DNA from: Sciscionella sediminilitoris | GTDB taxonomy: Bacteria; Actinomycetota; Actinomycetes; Mycobacteriales; Pseudonocardiaceae | Assembly: GCF_000737195.2 (NCBI RefSeq) | Contig: NZ_JALM01000005.1 | Location: forward strand, 114,728-178,727 | DNA: 64,000 nt | Reading direction: 5' to 3' | Shown here: one piece after another, positions 52,536 through 63,663 of the stretch | Position numbering within the stretch: the stretch's first letter is position 1 | How the letters are laid out: each line of letters begins with the position of its first letter | Made by a program: the position numbers and the translations under genes | Notes under the pieces: generated by a model | What the model saw: only the letters and a program-made list of their open reading frames with translations | Database searches by the model: none | Told to the model about the DNA's origin: nothing

Positions 52536-54116
52536 GTGCGTAACGCTTTGTGTCTCGTCGCCGCCACGCTGCTGCTGGTGACCGGCTGCTCCGCGGGGAG
52601 TCAACAGGCCCCGCAGCAGCGGACCGTCACCGAGTCGAAGGGCCCAGCCGGTCCGGTGCCCGCCGGGCTCGGCGCCTACTACGGCCAGTCGCTGCGCTGG
52701 GGTGCCTGCGCGCCGTACGCGAGCTCGCCGACCGCGAGCCAGGCGTTCGCCGCCTCCGAGCTGCAGTGCGCGCGCCTGCAGGTCCCGCTCGACTACGCGA
52801 AGCCGGACGGGAAGAAGATCAGCCTCGGCCTGCTGCGCCGCCCGGCGACCGGGCAGCGCATCGGTTCGCTGCTGACCAATCCGGGCGGGCCGGGCGTCTC
52901 CGGGATGGAGGCCGCGGCCTCGCTTGCCAAACAGGTCGCGGGCAATGACCTCGGCAAGCGCTTCGACCTGGTCGGTTTCGACCCGCGCGGTATCGGGGCG
53001 AGCGAGCCCAGGATCCGCTGCCTGACCGGTAAGGAACGGGACCGTCAGCGCGCCGAGGACGCCGATCTGGACACCTCGCCTGCCGGGATCGCGAGGAACG
53101 AGGCGCAGCAGCGCGACTACGCGAACAAATGCGCCGAGCGCACCACGGACGGCGCCGACATGCTCGCCCACATGGGCACCAGGGACGTCGTCAAGGACAT
53201 GGACGTGCTGCGGTCCGCGCTCGGGGACAAGCAGCTCACCTACGCCGGGTTCTCCTACGGCACCCGGATCGGATCGGCCTACGCCGAGCAGTTCCCGAAG
53301 AACGTGCGGGCGATGGTGCTCGACGGCGCGGTCGATCCCGATCAGGAACAGCTGACCTCGGTGATCGCCCAGCGAAAGGGATTCCAGGACGCGTTCAACG
53401 GATTCTCGGACTGGTGCGCGCAACAACAACAGTGCGCGGTCGGAAAGGATCCCGGCGGGGCGACCAAACAATTCCAGGACCTCACCCGCGGGCTGATCGG
53501 AAACCCGATCCGATTGGCCGACGGACGCGAACTCACCTACGACGACGCGACCACCGGGGTCACCCAAGCCTTGTACAGCAAGCAGTTCTGGCAGCCGCTG
53601 AACATGGGGCTCGGTCAGCTGCGGGAAGGAAACGGCCGGGTGCTCATGGCGCTCGCCGATATGTACGAGGAGCGGTATCCGAGCGGGCAGTATTCCACGA
53701 CCCAGGACGCGAACATGGCCGTGCACTGTCTCGACGATCCACGCGAAACCGATCGGAACAAACTCAAAACGGCCGAAGAGCAGGCCGATAAAGTCGCGCC
53801 GTTCCTGGACGACGGGAAACCGGCGACCGGGGAACTGGACGCCTGCGCGTTCTGGAAGGTCAAGCCGAACCCGCTGCCCGCCACACCCAAGGTCGCCGGG
53901 GTCGCACCCACGCTGACCATCTCCACCACCAACGACCCGGCGACCCCGTACCAGGCCGGGGTCAACCTCGCCAAGGCACTCGGCGGCGGGCTGCTCACCA
54001 ACGAGGGCACCCAGCACACCGCGTTCCTGCAGGGTGACAAGTGCATCGACAAGGCGGCCGGCGAGTACCTCGTCACGAAGAAACTCCCGCCGGAGGGCAC
54101 CCGCTGCCCTGGCTGA
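52536..54116 (+). CDS. Secreted alpha/beta-hydrolase, tripeptidyl-aminopeptidase/Hip1-like lipoprotein
   Basis: A 526-residue exported protease of the SCO/TAP family. Lipobox LLVTGC (C18) after the signal peptide. Fold signatures: LLTNPGGPGVSG (oxyanion), GFDPRGIGASEP, nucleophile GFSYGTRIG, acid ISTTNDPATPY, and His in EGTQHTAF. The GTG start is preceded by GGACAGG. Mtb homologues (Rv2223c/Rv2224c) sit next to glnA2, and glnA is 3.8 kb away here. Confidence 0.88.
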   Translation: MRNALCLVAATLLLVTGCSAGSQQAPQQRTVTESKGPAGPVPAGLGAYYGQSLRWGACAPYASSPTASQAFAASELQCARLQVPLDYAKPDGKKISLGLLRRPATGQRIGSLLTNPGGPGVSGMEAAASLAKQVAGNDLGKRFDLVGFDPRGIGASEPRIRCLTGKERDRQRAEDADLDTSPAGIARNEAQQRDYANKCAERTTDGADMLAHMGTRDVVKDMDVLRSALGDKQLTYAGFSYGTRIGSAYAEQFPKNVRAMVLDGAVDPDQEQLTSVIAQRKGFQDAFNGFSDWCAQQQQCAVGKDPGGATKQFQDLTRGLIGNPIRLADGRELTYDDATTGVTQALYSKQFWQPLNMGLGQLREGNGRVLMALADMYEERYPSGQYSTTQDANMAVHCLDDPRETDRNKLKTAEEQADKVAPFLDDGKPATGELDACAFWKVKPNPLPATPKVAGVAPTLTISTTNDPATPYQAGVNLAKALGGGLLTNEGTQHTAFLQGDKCIDKAAGEYLVTKKLPPEGTRCPG

Positions 54117-54137
54117 TCAGGCCCGGACCGCCGGTCC

Positions 54138-55112
54138 CTATGCCGAGGGTGTGAACGTGCGCCGATAGGCCAGTGGCGCGATACCGAGCTGCGCGCCGAA
54201 GTGATGGCGCAGCGTGGCCGCCGAACCGAGCCCGCTGCGCCGGGCGATCTCCTCGACGCTGTGCCCGCTCGTCTCGAGCAGCCTGCGCGCGTAGTGCACC
54301 CGCTGCTGGATCAGCCAGGCGCGTGGGGACATCCCGGTCTCCTCATGGAACCGGCGCGCGAAGGTGCGGGTGCTCATGTGCGCGTGCGCGGCGAGTTCGG
54401 CGAGGCTCAGCGCGGACTCGAGCCGGGCGAGCGCCCAGGCCCGGGTGGCCGCGGTGCTCCCGTACGGTTCGGGGACCGGCTTCTCGATGAACTGCGCCTG
54501 GCCACCGGCGCGCCACGGCGGGACAACGCAGTAGCGCGCGACGGCATTGGCGACCTCGGCGCCGTGATCCCGGCGCAGCACGTGCAGGCACAGGTCGTTG
54601 CCCGCGGCCAGCCCTGCCGAGCTGAGCAGGTCGCCCTCGTCCACGTAGAGCACCGAATCGTCCAGCAGTACCGCGGGATAGAGCTCGCGGAACCGCGCGG
54701 TGTGCGACCAGTGGGTGGTGGCGCGCCGTCCGTCCAGGCGCCCGGAAGCGCCGAGCACGAAGGCCCCGGTGCAGATGGACATGACCCGCGCGGTGTCCGG
54801 GATCCGGTCCAGCGCGGCGGCCAATGGCGGATAGAGCACCCCTTCGTGGCGCGGTCCCCGGGAGTTGGTGCCGGGCACGATCACGGTGTCCGCCCGTTCG
54901 ATCGCCTCCGGACCGGCCGCGGGCACGATGCCGAATCCCGAGGTCGTCGGCACCGGGGAGGTATCGCTGACCCCGCACACCGTGACCTCGTAGAGCCGCT
55001 GACCGTCCGCGTCCCGCGCGGTACCGAACACCTGGGTGGGGATGGTGAGGTCATAGCCGATGGTGTCCGGGATCGCGAGGACGGCGACGCGGTGCGGGGC
55101 CAACACGGTCAT
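54138..55112 (-). CDS. GlxA/AraC-type transcriptional regulator with DJ-1/PfpI domain
   Basis: A 324-residue protein. Residues 10-190 are a DJ-1/PfpI-like amidotransferase fold (MSICTGAFVLGASGRLDGRRATTHWSH), then an AraC-type double HTH (SLAELAAHAHMSTRTFARRFHEETG and VEEIARRSGLGSAATLRHHFGAQLG). Divergent from the MFS transporter at 55184, so probably its regulator. ATG 55112. Confidence 0.88.
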   Translation of the reverse strand: MTVLAPHRVAVLAIPDTIGYDLTIPTQVFGTARDADGQRLYEVTVCGVSDTSPVPTTSGFGIVPAAGPEAIERADTVIVPGTNSRGPRHEGVLYPPLAAALDRIPDTARVMSICTGAFVLGASGRLDGRRATTHWSHTARFRELYPAVLLDDSVLYVDEGDLLSSAGLAAGNDLCLHVLRRDHGAEVANAVARYCVVPPWRAGGQAQFIEKPVPEPYGSTAATRAWALARLESALSLAELAAHAHMSTRTFARRFHEETGMSPRAWLIQQRVHYARRLLETSGHSVEEIARRSGLGSAATLRHHFGAQLGIAPLAYRRTFTPSA

Positions 55113-55183
55113 GGCACGATCTTCACACATATTGGCGGTTTCGCCACTCGTGCCGGGCGCCCGCGCCACCGAGAATCGGCGCC

Positions 55184-56500
55184 GTGACGCAGACCGTGCC
55201 CTCGCCACCTCCACCATCCGCGCCGACCAGGACGAAACGGCCGCACTGGGCCTGGATGGTGGCGATCGCCGGGTTCATCGCGCTCGTCGGGGCAGCCGGG
55301 TTCCGCTCCGCGCCCGGGGTACTCATCGAACCCATCCACGCCGAGTTCGGCTGGTCGCATTCCACGATCTCCAGCGCGGTTTCGGTGAACATGCTGCTCT
55401 ACGGCGGATTCTCGCCGTTCGCCGCCGCGCTGATGGAACGCTTCGGCATGCGCAGGGTGGTCGGTACCGCCTTGCTGCTGGTGGCCGCGGGCAGTGGACT
55501 CAGTGTGTTCATGACGGCGAGCTGGCAGCTGCTGCTGTGCTGGGGACTGCTCATCGGCGTGGGCACCGGATCCATGGCGCTGGCCTTCGTGGCCACGCTG
55601 ACCAGCAGGTGGTTCGTGCGCCATCGCGGGGTGGTCAGCGGGGTGCTCACCGCGGCGAGCGCGGCCGGTCAGCTGGTGTTCCTCCCGCTGATGGCGAGCC
55701 TGGCCGCGCACCAGGGCTGGCGGGCCGCGACGCTGCTGATCGCCGGGGCCGCGCTCGTCGTGGTTCCGGTGGTGTTCGTGCTGCTGCGCGATCACCCCGA
55801 GGATGTGGGCACCCTCGCCTACGGTGCCACCGAACCGCGGCCCCGGCCCGCGCGCACATCCGGTGCCGCCGTGCGGGCCCTGCGGGTGCTCGGCGAGGCC
55901 GCGCGCACCAGGACCTTCTGGATGCTCGCCGGGGGCTTCGCCATCTGCGGGGCGACCACGAACGGACTGGTGCAGACGCATTTCGTGCCCGCCGCGCACG
56001 ATCACGGCATGCCACCGACCACGGCGGCCGGACTGCTCGCACTGGTCGGCATCTTCGACATCGCGGGCACGGTGTGCTCGGGCTGGCTCACCGACCGGGT
56101 CGATTCCCGGCTGCTGCTCGCCGCGTACTACCTGTTGCGCGGGGTCTCACTGGCGCTGCTTCCCGGGCTGTTCGCACCGAGCACCCAGCCGCCGATGTGG
56201 GCCTTCATCATCTTCTACGGCCTGGACTGGGTGGCCACGGTGCCGCCGACGGTCGCGCTGTGCCGCCAGTGGTTCGGCGCGGAGAAGGGCCCGATCGTGT
56301 TCGGCTGGGTGTTCGCCTCGCACCAGGTCGGTGCCGCACTGGCCGCGGAGGGCGCCGCGATCATCCGGGACACCGAGGGGAGCTACGACCTGGCCTGGTA
56401 CCTGGCCGCCGGGTTGTGCGCGGTGGCCACGGTGCTCTCCTTGTCGATCATGTCTTCGCGGCGGCGGGAGTCACGGCTGTCTCGTCCGTGCCGAACGTGA
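55184..56500 (+). CDS. MFS transporter (OFA/NarK-like)
   Basis: A 438-residue, 12-helix MFS protein with ERFGMRRVV (loop 2-3), [16 protein letters not shown] and DRVDSRLLL. Its N-terminus is Pro-rich. Substrate likely a carboxylate or similar anion. It may be controlled by the divergent GlxA-type regulator. The 3' end overlaps the next MFS gene by 53 bp on opposite strands. Confidence 0.85.
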   Translation: MTQTVPSPPPPSAPTRTKRPHWAWMVAIAGFIALVGAAGFRSAPGVLIEPIHAEFGWSHSTISSAVSVNMLLYGGFSPFAAALMERFGMRRVVGTALLLVAAGSGLSVFMTASWQLLLCWGLLIGVGTGSMALAFVATLTSRWFVRHRGVVSGVLTAASAAGQLVFLPLMASLAAHQGWRAATLLIAGAALVVVPVVFVLLRDHPEDVGTLAYGATEPRPRPARTSGAAVRALRVLGEAARTRTFWMLAGGFAICGATTNGLVQTHFVPAAHDHGMPPTTAAGLLALVGIFDIAGTVCSGWLTDRVDSRLLLAAYYLLRGVSLALLPGLFAPSTQPPMWAFIIFYGLDWVATVPPTVALCRQWFGAEKGPIVFGWVFASHQVGAALAAEGAAIIRDTEGSYDLAWYLAAGLCAVATVLSLSIMSSRRRESRLSRPCRT

Positions 56501-57707
56501 TCCCCTTCGCCTCCTTGCCGACGAAGGTCAGGATCGCGATCGCCACGCTCACCACGATCACGGTGATCATCAGCGCGTTCGTGTAACCGATCTCGCCTGC
56601 CATCCACTCCTGCAGCGGCAGGTTCAGCGCGGCGAGCAGATTGCCCAGCTGATAGGTGACACCGGGGTAGAAGCCGCGGATCACGTCCGGGGACATCTCG
56701 GTCAGGTGCGCCGGGATCACGCCCCACGCACCCTGCACGAACACCTGCATCAGGAAGGAACCGAGCGCGAGCATGCCCGCGCCCCGGTCCACCGCGAAGA
56801 TCGGGATGATCGGCATCGCGAGCAGCGAGCAGAAGATGATGGTGTACCGGCGGCCGACCTTCTCCGAGACCCAGCCGAAGATCGCCCCGCCGATGATCGC
56901 GCCGATGTTGTACACGATCGCGATCCAGGTCCCGGTCACTTCGGGCAGCCCGGCGCCGCCGTGCTCGTGCGCGGAAAGGAAGCTCGGGTACACGTCCTGG
57001 GTGCCGTGCGAGAACCAGTTGAACGCGGTCATCAGCAGCATCAGGTAGATGAACCGGCGTACGACTTTCCCGTTGGTCAGCACATCGCGCATCCGGGTCT
57101 TGGTGACCTTCATCTTCTGCTGGGCCTTCTCCCAGACATCCGATTCCTTCACCCGTGCCCGGATGATCAGGCTGATCAGCGCCGGGACGATGGACAGCGC
57201 GAACACCCAGCGCCAGGAGAGCCCGGCCAGGTCCACGAGCAGCAGATTGGCCACCGCGGCGAGCAGATAACCGCAGGAGTAGCCGGCCTGGAGCAGTCCG
57301 GAGAAGAACCCGCGCCGTTCCCCGGGCACTTTCTCCATGGCCAGCGCGGCACCGAGCCCCCATTCACCGCCCATCCCGATGCCGTAGATCATCCGCAGCA
57401 CCACGAGCACCGTGAAGTTCGGCGCGAAGGCGCACAGGAAACCGACGGCCGAGTACATGATCACGTCGACCATCAGCGGGATCCGGCGGCCGACCCGGTC
57501 CGCCCACAGCCCGAACAGCAGGGCCCCGACCGGGCGCATGATCAGCGTCGCCGTGGTGATGAACGCGACCTGGGTCTTCGACATGTCGAAATCGGCCGCG
57601 ATCTTCGCGTAGACGAACACCACGATGAAGTAGTCGAACGCGTCCATCGTCCAGCCGAGCTGCGCGGCGATGAACGAGTTCCGCTGATCCGAGTTGAGCT
57701 TTGCCAA
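56448..57707 (-). CDS. MFS transporter (SHS/lactate-type, JenP-like)
   Basis: A 419-residue 12-helix transporter. [18 protein letters not shown] at the start, [16 protein letters not shown] (loop 2-3), [17 protein letters not shown] and [14 protein letters not shown] are typical of the sialate:H+ symporter/lactate family. TTG start 57707 has GAGGGAG upstream. Likely a monocarboxylate uptake system. Confidence 0.87.
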   Translation of the reverse strand: MAKLNSDQRNSFIAAQLGWTMDAFDYFIVVFVYAKIAADFDMSKTQVAFITTATLIMRPVGALLFGLWADRVGRRIPLMVDVIMYSAVGFLCAFAPNFTVLVVLRMIYGIGMGGEWGLGAALAMEKVPGERRGFFSGLLQAGYSCGYLLAAVANLLLVDLAGLSWRWVFALSIVPALISLIIRARVKESDVWEKAQQKMKVTKTRMRDVLTNGKVVRRFIYLMLLMTAFNWFSHGTQDVYPSFLSAHEHGGAGLPEVTGTWIAIVYNIGAIIGGAIFGWVSEKVGRRYTIIFCSLLAMPIIPIFAVDRGAGMLALGSFLMQVFVQGAWGVIPAHLTEMSPDVIRGFYPGVTYQLGNLLAALNLPLQEWMAGEIGYTNALMITVIVVSVAIAILTFVGKEAKGITFGTDETAVTPAAAKT

Positions 57708-57792
57708 CGGGGGCTCCCTCAGTACTGTTAATTACCCGCGCGAAGTATTACCCTTTCGTCGCTCGTTAGCGCAATCCCAAGACGTGGCTCGG

Positions 57793-57922
57793 CTCCTCAC
57801 TCGCTGTGCCGATGGCTCGATGACGGATTCCCTGCGGGCCTCGGTCGCTGGCGCTCCCTCGGGTCCTCGTCCATCCGCCCTCTTCGCTGCGCTCCTCGTT
57901 CGCTGCGATGCTCACTCGATCG
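57793..57922 (-). repeat. Purine-rich repeat, long copy (130 bp)
   Basis: Read on the minus strand, it starts CGATCGAGTGAGC and ends AGCGAGTGAGGAG, with many GAGCGNAGCGA-type units between. The same end blocks bound a shorter copy at 62252-62304 on the plus strand. It fills most of the 271-bp gap between the SHS transporter and glnA; no gene is seen there. Confidence 0.7.
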
Positions 57923-57978
57923 TCGCCTTCGCGGCGTGCGAAACACGGCGTTAACAAGCCGTCCCTACGCTGCCGGAC

Positions 57979-59322
57979 ATGGATCGCCAGCAGGAATTCG
58001 TACTGCGCACCCTCGAGGAGCGCGACATCCGGTTCGTGCGCTTGTGGTTCACCGATGTGCTCGGGTTCCTCAAGTCCGTCGCGGTGGCCCCCGCCGAGCT
58101 GGAGGGCGCCTTCGCCGAGGGGATCGGGTTCGACGGTTCGGCGATCGAAGGGTTCGCCCGCGCCTACGAATCCGACATGGTGCTCAAACCGGACCCGTCC
58201 ACGTTTCAGGTGCTTCCCTGGGAGAACCCGGACGGCGGAAACTATTCGGCGCGGATGTTCTGCGATATCGCCATGCCGGACGGTTCCCCTTCCTGGGCGG
58301 ATCCCCGGCACGTGCTGCGCCGTCAGCTGGCCAAGGCGAGCGAGGCCGGGTTCACCTGCTACGTGCACCCGGAGATCGAGTTCTTCCTGTTGCAGAGCCT
58401 CCCGGACGACGGGACCGTGCCCGAGCCCGCGGACAACGGCGGCTTCTTCGACCAGGCGGCGCACGCCACCGCCACGCATTTCCGCCGCCAGGCCATCGAG
58501 ACGCTCGAGTCGATGGGGATCTCGGTCGAGTTCTCCCATCACGAGAACGCGCCCGGCCAGCAGGAGATCGACCTGCGCTACGCGGACGCGCTCACCATGG
58601 CCGACAACGTGATGACCTTCCGCTACGTGGTCAAGGAGGTCGCGATCACCCAGGGCGTGCGCGCCTCCTTCCTGCCGAAACCGTTCACCGCGCAGCCGGG
58701 CTCCGGGATGCACACGCACATGAGCCTGTTCGAGGGCGACCACAACGCCTTCTACGACGCCTCGGACCCGTACGAGCTCTCGCCGACCGGTAAGGCGTTC
58801 GTCGCGGGGATCCTCAAGCACGCCAAGGAACTGAGCGCGGTCACCAACCAGCTGGTGAACTCCTACAAGCGCCTGGTCGTCGGCGGGGAGGCCCCGACAG
58901 CGGTGTGCTGGGGCCACGCGAATCGCTCGGCGCTGGTCCGGGTACCGATGTACTCGCCGGGCAAGGCCGCATCGCGCCGGGTCGAGGTGCGCACCCTGGA
59001 TTCCGCGTGCAATCCCTACCTCGCCTACGCCGTGCTGCTCGCCGCGGGGCTGCGCGGGATCTCCGAGGGCTACGAGCTCTCCGCGGCCACCGATGACGAT
59101 GTGTGGTCGCTCTCCGATGCCGAGCGCCGCGCCGCCGGATACGACCTGCTCCCGCAGAATCTCGGCGAGGCACTTACTGAGATGGAACGCTCTGACCTGG
59201 TCGCCGAGGCGCTCGGGGAACACGTCTACGATTTCTTTCTGCGGAACAAACGCAATGAGTGGGATGGTTACCGTAGCGAAGTAACACCCTACGAGTTGCG
59301 AACCGGATTGCCTGTCTTCTGA
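57979..59322 (+). CDS. glnA2: Type I glutamine synthetase (GlnA2-like)
   Basis: A 447-residue GSI. Active-site motifs: [18 protein letters not shown] (metal Glu), [36 protein letters not shown] and the C-terminal [18 protein letters not shown]. The usual NLYDLPPEE adenylylation motif is absent, as in Mtb GlnA2 (Rv2222c). GlnA2-type enzymes may be GS or gamma-glutamylpolyamine synthetases. The stop overlaps the ureA start (TGATG), so it is part of the urease operon. Confidence 0.9.
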   Translation: MDRQQEFVLRTLEERDIRFVRLWFTDVLGFLKSVAVAPAELEGAFAEGIGFDGSAIEGFARAYESDMVLKPDPSTFQVLPWENPDGGNYSARMFCDIAMPDGSPSWADPRHVLRRQLAKASEAGFTCYVHPEIEFFLLQSLPDDGTVPEPADNGGFFDQAAHATATHFRRQAIETLESMGISVEFSHHENAPGQQEIDLRYADALTMADNVMTFRYVVKEVAITQGVRASFLPKPFTAQPGSGMHTHMSLFEGDHNAFYDASDPYELSPTGKAFVAGILKHAKELSAVTNQLVNSYKRLVVGGEAPTAVCWGHANRSALVRVPMYSPGKAASRRVEVRTLDSACNPYLAYAVLLAAGLRGISEGYELSAATDDDVWSLSDAERRAAGYDLLPQNLGEALTEMERSDLVAEALGEHVYDFFLRNKRNEWDGYRSEVTPYELRTGLPVF

Positions 59323-59624
59323 TGCTCATTCCTCCGCACGAGCAGGAAAAGCTGCTGCTGCACGTCGCCGCGGGCCTGGCCCGGGAACGCAGGCAGCGCG
59401 GACTGCGGCTGAACTACCCGGAAGCCGTCGCCCTGCTCTCGGACTGGGTACTCGAATCCGCACGGGACGGGCGCGGCGTCGCCGAACTCATGTCCGAGGG
59501 GCAGCGGGTGCTCACCCGCGCCGACGTCATGGAGGGAGTGCCGGAAATGGTCGATTCCGTGCAGATCGAAGCCACGTTCCCGGACGGGACCAAACTCGTC
59601 ACGATTCACGATCCGATCCAATGA
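59322..59624 (+). CDS. ureA: Urease subunit gamma
   Basis: A 100-residue UreA ([64 protein letters not shown]). Structural subunit of nickel urease. Overlaps glnA by one base and ureB by 4 bp. Confidence 0.96.
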   Translation: MLIPPHEQEKLLLHVAAGLARERRQRGLRLNYPEAVALLSDWVLESARDGRGVAELMSEGQRVLTRADVMEGVPEMVDSVQIEATFPDGTKLVTIHDPIQ

Positions 59625-59908
59625 TTCCCGGCGAGATCCGTTACGGCGAAGGCGGGCTCGAGCTCGCCCCGGGCGTCGAGCGGCTGAGCCTGGACGTGGT
59701 CAACACCGGAGACCGGCCCATCCAGGTCGGTTCGCACTGCCATTTCGCGGACGCGAACCCGGCCCTGGAGTTCGACCGGGCCGCCGCCTCCGGGCAACGG
59801 CTCGCGATCCCGGCGGGCACCTCGGTGCGCTTCGAACCGGGAGTGGATCTTGCCGTCGAACTGATCCCGTTGCGCGGCAACAAGATCGTGCCGGGACTGC
59901 GGCGATGA
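59621..59908 (+). CDS. ureB: Urease subunit beta
   Basis: A 95-residue Ure[36 protein letters not shown], and GTSVRFEPG. Packs with UreA and UreC. Overlaps both neighbours by 4 bp. Confidence 0.96.
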   Translation: MIPGEIRYGEGGLELAPGVERLSLDVVNTGDRPIQVGSHCHFADANPALEFDRAAASGQRLAIPAGTSVRFEPGVDLAVELIPLRGNKIVPGLRR

Positions 59909-61605
59909 ACCGGGAGGAGTACGCCAAGCTCTACGGACCCACCACCGGGGACGCGATCCGGCTCGGCGACACGAATCTGTTCATCGAGGTCACCGAGGAC
60001 CGCTGCCGTGGCCCGCAGCTGGCCGACGAGGCGGTGTTCGGCGGCGGCAAGGTCATCCGCGAATCCATGGGCCAGGCGATGGCCACCCGCGCGGACGGCG
60101 CACCGGACCTGGTGATCACCGGCGCGGTGATCCTGGACCACTGGGGCGTGATCAAGGCCGATATCGGGGTGCGGGACGGGCGCATCACCGCGATCGGCAA
60201 GGCGGGCAACCCGGACACCATGGACGGGGTGGACATCCTCATCGGCCCGGGGACCGAGGTCATCGCGGGCAACGGGAAGATCCTCACCGCGGGCGGGGTG
60301 GACGCGCACGTGCACTTCATCTGCCCGGAACAGATCACCGAGGCGCTCGCCTCCGGGATCACCACGCTGATCGGCGGTGGCACCGGACCGGCGGAGGGTT
60401 CCAAGGCGACCACGGTCACCCCCGGGCCGTGGAACCTCGCCCGCATGCTCGAATCCCTCGACTCGTCCTGCGTGAACATCGGGCTGCTCGGCAAGGGCAA
60501 CACCGCGAATCCCGAGGCGCTGCGCGAACAACTGCGCGCGGGCGCGAGCGGGTTGAAGATCCACGAGGACTGGGGCGCGACCCCGGCCGCGATCGACACC
60601 GCGCTCACCGTTGCCGAGGAGTTCGGCGCGCAGGTGGCGATCCACACCGACACGCTCAACGAGACCGGGTACGTGGCCGACACCCTCGCGGCGATCGGTG
60701 AACGGACCATTCACACGTACCACACCGAGGGCGCGGGCGGCGGGCACGCTCCGGACATCATCACCGTCGCCGGGCAGGCGAACGTGCTGCCCAGCTCCAC
60801 CAATCCGACCCGCCCGCACACGGTCAACACGGTGCCCGAACACCTCGACATGCTGATGGTCTGCCATCACCTGAACCGGGCGGTTCCCGAGGACCTGGCG
60901 TTCGCCGAGAGCCGGATCCGCCCGTCCACCATCGCCGCCGAGGATGTGCTGCACGACCGGGGCGCCCTGTCGATCATCTCCTCGGACGCGCAGGCCATGG
61001 GCCGGATCGGCGAGGTGATCAGCAGGACATGGCAGACCGCGCACGTCGGCAAACGCCGCTGGGGCGCGCTGCCCGGGGACTCCGCGCACGCCGATAATCT
61101 CCGCGCGCGCCGCTATGTCGCCAAATACACCATCTGCCCGGCGATCGCGCACGGAATGGCCGGGCATCTCGGCTCGGTCGAGGTTGGCAAGCTCGCCGAT
61201 CTCGTGCTGTGGTCGCCCGCCTTCTTCGGGATCCGGCCGAGCGTGGTGCTCAAGGGCGGGCAGATCGGGTACGCCGCGGTCGGGGATGCGAACGCCTCCA
61301 TTCCCACCCCGCAACCGGTGCTGCCGCGCCCGATGTTCGGAGCGAGCAACGCGCCGGCGAACTCCGTGCACTTCGTCACCGAGCAGGCACTGGAGTCCGG
61401 GATCGCGGACCGGCTCGCCGTGCGCCGTGCCCTGCTCCCGATCGTGGACACCAGGCGACTGTCCAAACAGGACCTTCCGGGCAACGACGCGCTGCCCCGC
61501 ATCGAGGTGCACCCGGACACCTTCGAGGTGCGCATCGACGGCGAGGTGCTGGAGCCGGATCCGGTCGACGAGGTGCCGCTCGCCCAGCGGTACAGCCTTT
61601 TCTGA
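59905..61605 (+). CDS. ureC: Urease subunit alpha (catalytic)
   Basis: A 566-residue amidohydrolase-type subunit that hydrolyses urea. Nickel ligands and catalysis: H135 and H137 (DAHVHF), carbamylated K218 ([10 protein letters not shown]), H247 (VAIHTD), H273 (TYHTEG), and the flap C320/H321 (VCHHLNR). Complete. The stop overlaps ureF by one base. Confidence 0.97.
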   Translation: MNREEYAKLYGPTTGDAIRLGDTNLFIEVTEDRCRGPQLADEAVFGGGKVIRESMGQAMATRADGAPDLVITGAVILDHWGVIKADIGVRDGRITAIGKAGNPDTMDGVDILIGPGTEVIAGNGKILTAGGVDAHVHFICPEQITEALASGITTLIGGGTGPAEGSKATTVTPGPWNLARMLESLDSSCVNIGLLGKGNTANPEALREQLRAGASGLKIHEDWGATPAAIDTALTVAEEFGAQVAIHTDTLNETGYVADTLAAIGERTIHTYHTEGAGGGHAPDIITVAGQANVLPSSTNPTRPHTVNTVPEHLDMLMVCHHLNRAVPEDLAFAESRIRPSTIAAEDVLHDRGALSIISSDAQAMGRIGEVISRTWQTAHVGKRRWGALPGDSAHADNLRARRYVAKYTICPAIAHGMAGHLGSVEVGKLADLVLWSPAFFGIRPSVVLKGGQIGYAAVGDANASIPTPQPVLPRPMFGASNAPANSVHFVTEQALESGIADRLAVRRALLPIVDTRRLSKQDLPGNDALPRIEVHPDTFEVRIDGEVLEPDPVDEVPLAQRYSLF

Positions 61606-62246
61606 TGCTCGCCGCCCTGCTGCTCGCCGATGCGCGCACACCACTGGGCGGGCACACCCACTCCGGCGGGGTCGAGGCCGTGGTGCGCAACGGCACCCTC
61701 ACCGGAGTCGAGGACCTGGAAACCTTCCTGCGCGCGCGGATCCGCACCGCGGGCCTCGTGGGTGCGGCGTTCGCGGCTGCCCGTGGGTTCGCGATCGGGG
61801 AACTCGACGCCGAATTCGGTGCCCGCACTCCCTCGCCCGCGCTGCGCGCCGCCTCGCGTGCCCAGGGCGCGGCGCTGCGCAGGACCGGATCCCGGATGTG
61901 GCCCGCACCCGAATGGGACATCCTGCGCAGGCCGCATCTGCCCATCGCGCTCGGTATCGCGGCTGGCGCTTCCGGGCTCGAGCAGGCGCAGGCCGCCGAG
62001 CTGTCCGTGCACCACCTGATCGGCGGCGCGTGTTCCGCGGCGATCCGGTTGCTCGGCCTCGATCCCCTCGCGGTCGCCGCGCTCTCCGCCGGACTCGCCC
62101 CGCTCGCGGAACAGACCGCGGAAGCCGGGGTGAGCGCCGCGAACACCGCGCGCACCCCGGCCGAACTTCCCTCGGCGAGCACACCGTGCCCGGATGTGCT
62201 CGCCCAACTGCACGAACAATCGGAGGTGAGTCTGTTTGCCTCGTAA
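61605..62246 (+). CDS. ureF: Urease accessory protein UreF
   Basis: A 213-residue UreF, mostly helical: LADARTPLGGHTHSGGVEAVV, and HHLIGGACSAAIRLLGLDPL with C-terminal HEQSEVSLFAS. Acts with UreD and UreG in nickel delivery. ATG 61605 overlaps the ureC stop. A 66-bp gap, mostly repeat, separates it from ureG. Confidence 0.9.
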   Translation: MLAALLLADARTPLGGHTHSGGVEAVVRNGTLTGVEDLETFLRARIRTAGLVGAAFAAARGFAIGELDAEFGARTPSPALRAASRAQGAALRRTGSRMWPAPEWDILRRPHLPIALGIAAGASGLEQAQAAELSVHHLIGGACSAAIRLLGLDPLAVAALSAGLAPLAEQTAEAGVSAANTARTPAELPSASTPCPDVLAQLHEQSEVSLFAS

Positions 62247-62251
62247 GGCAG

Positions 62252-62304
62252 CGATCGAGTGAGCGTCGACTGAGGAACGAAGGAGGAGCGGAGCGAGTGA
62301 GGAG
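62252..62304 (+). repeat. Purine-rich repeat, short copy (53 bp)
   Basis: It starts CGATCGAGTGAGC and ends AGCGAGTGAGGAG, the same 13-bp end blocks as 57793-57922 but with a much shorter centre and opposite orientation. It lies between ureF and ureG, and its final GAGGAG is 8 nt before the ureG GTG. Confidence 0.7.
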
Positions 62305-62312
62305 TCAACACA

Positions 62313-62969
62313 GTGCTTCATAAGGAAGGCCACGAAGACATGGGTGGTGGCGGCCGCCCACGTGGAACCGCGGTCCGGGTCGGCATCGGCGGACCCGTCG
62401 GCGGCGGGAAGACCGCACTGGTCGCCGCGCTGTGCCGCACCCTCGGGCAGCGGTACTCGATCGCCGTGGTGACCAATGACATCTACACCGAGGAGGACGC
62501 CGAGTTCCTCCGCCGCAACGGCGTGCTCCCCGACGAACGGATCCGCGCGGTGCGCACCGGTTGCTGCCCGCACACCGCGATCCGGGACGACATCACCGCG
62601 AACCTGGACCTGGTCGAGGAACTCGAGGCAGAGCACCGGCCCGATCTGGTGCTCGTGGAGAGCGGGGGCGACAACCTCACCGCCACCTTCTCCTACGGCC
62701 TGATCGACAAGCAGATCTTCGTCGTGGACGTCGCGGGCGGGGACAAGGTGCCGCGCAAGGGCGGACCCGGGGTACAGCGCTCGGACCTGCTGGTGATCAA
62801 CAAGATCGACCTCGCCGAGCTCGTCGGTGCGGATCTCGAGGTGATGCGCGCCGACGCCAAGGAACAGCGCGGGGAACTGCCGACCGTGTTCAGCTCGCTG
62901 CGCACCGGACCGGCCGCCACCGAGATCGCCGAGCAGGTCACCGCTTGGCTGCCAGCCGGTGCGCGCTGA
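62313..62969 (+). CDS. ureG: Urease accessory GTPase UreG
   Basis: A 218-residue SIMIBI GTPase. P-loop [17 protein letters not shown], the metal Cys/Pro/His motif [19 protein letters not shown], and NKIDLAE. It powers nickel insertion into urease. GTG start 62313; ATG 62340 is an alternative. UreE is not present in the window. Confidence 0.93.
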   Translation: MLHKEGHEDMGGGGRPRGTAVRVGIGGPVGGGKTALVAALCRTLGQRYSIAVVTNDIYTEEDAEFLRRNGVLPDERIRAVRTGCCPHTAIRDDITANLDLVEELEAEHRPDLVLVESGGDNLTATFSYGLIDKQIFVVDVAGGDKVPRKGGPGVQRSDLLVINKIDLAELVGADLEVMRADAKEQRGELPTVFSSLRTGPAATEIAEQVTAWLPAGAR

Positions 62970-63663
62970 GGCCTCGATCACTGCCCGGCCCGGCGCGCTG
63001 CACTGGAGTGAGCAACCGCCGCTGACCGTGCGCCGCACCGGATCCGACCGGTGCCACCTCGTCGCTTCGGCCGGTGGTCCGCTCGGTGGGGACGAGCTCG
63101 CCCTCTCCCTCCAGGTGCAGGAGCGCCCGCTCACCTTCGCCACCACCGCGGCCACCGTGGTGCAGCCGGGCCCCGGTCCCGCGCGGTTCCGGGTGCGGGC
63201 CGAACTCCGGGACGCCTGCCTGAACTGGCACGCCGGGCACACCGTGATCTGCGCGGATGCCGACTATCGCGCGGATTTCGCGATCGCGCTGACCGGGGCG
63301 AGCCGGCTGTGTTTGCGGGAGAGCCTTTCGCTCGGCAGGCACGGCGAACCCGGTGGCGTGGCGCGCACCAGGATCCGGATCACCGTGGACGGCGCCCCGC
63401 TGCTCGATCAGCAGACCGTGCTCGACGGTGCGGACCCGGCGTTGTGCGGACCCGCGGGCACAGCCGGGATGCGCTTCCTGTCGACCGCGGTACTCGTGGG
63501 GCACGGTGATCTCGCGATCCCGCCCGCGACCGAGCGGTTCGCCGCGCTGCCACTCGAGGGACCCGGGATGCAGATCCTCGCGCTCGGGGAAACCGGGCGT
63601 GCGGCCGAGCAAGCCATAGATAACGCGCTGACCTGCGTTTTCACCAAAACCGACCCCCCGTGA
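62959..63663 (+). CDS. ureD: Urease accessory protein UreD
   Basis: A 234-residue UreD/Ure[37 protein letters not shown], and an active all-beta pattern. Chaperones apo-urease with UreF and UreG. GTG 62959 overlaps ureG by 11 bp. Somewhat short compared with the usual 260-280 residues. Confidence 0.88.
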   Translation: MRAEASITARPGALHWSEQPPLTVRRTGSDRCHLVASAGGPLGGDELALSLQVQERPLTFATTAATVVQPGPGPARFRVRAELRDACLNWHAGHTVICADADYRADFAIALTGASRLCLRESLSLGRHGEPGGVARTRIRITVDGAPLLDQQTVLDGADPALCGPAGTAGMRFLSTAVLVGHGDLAIPPATERFAALPLEGPGMQILALGETGRAAEQAIDNALTCVFTKTDPP

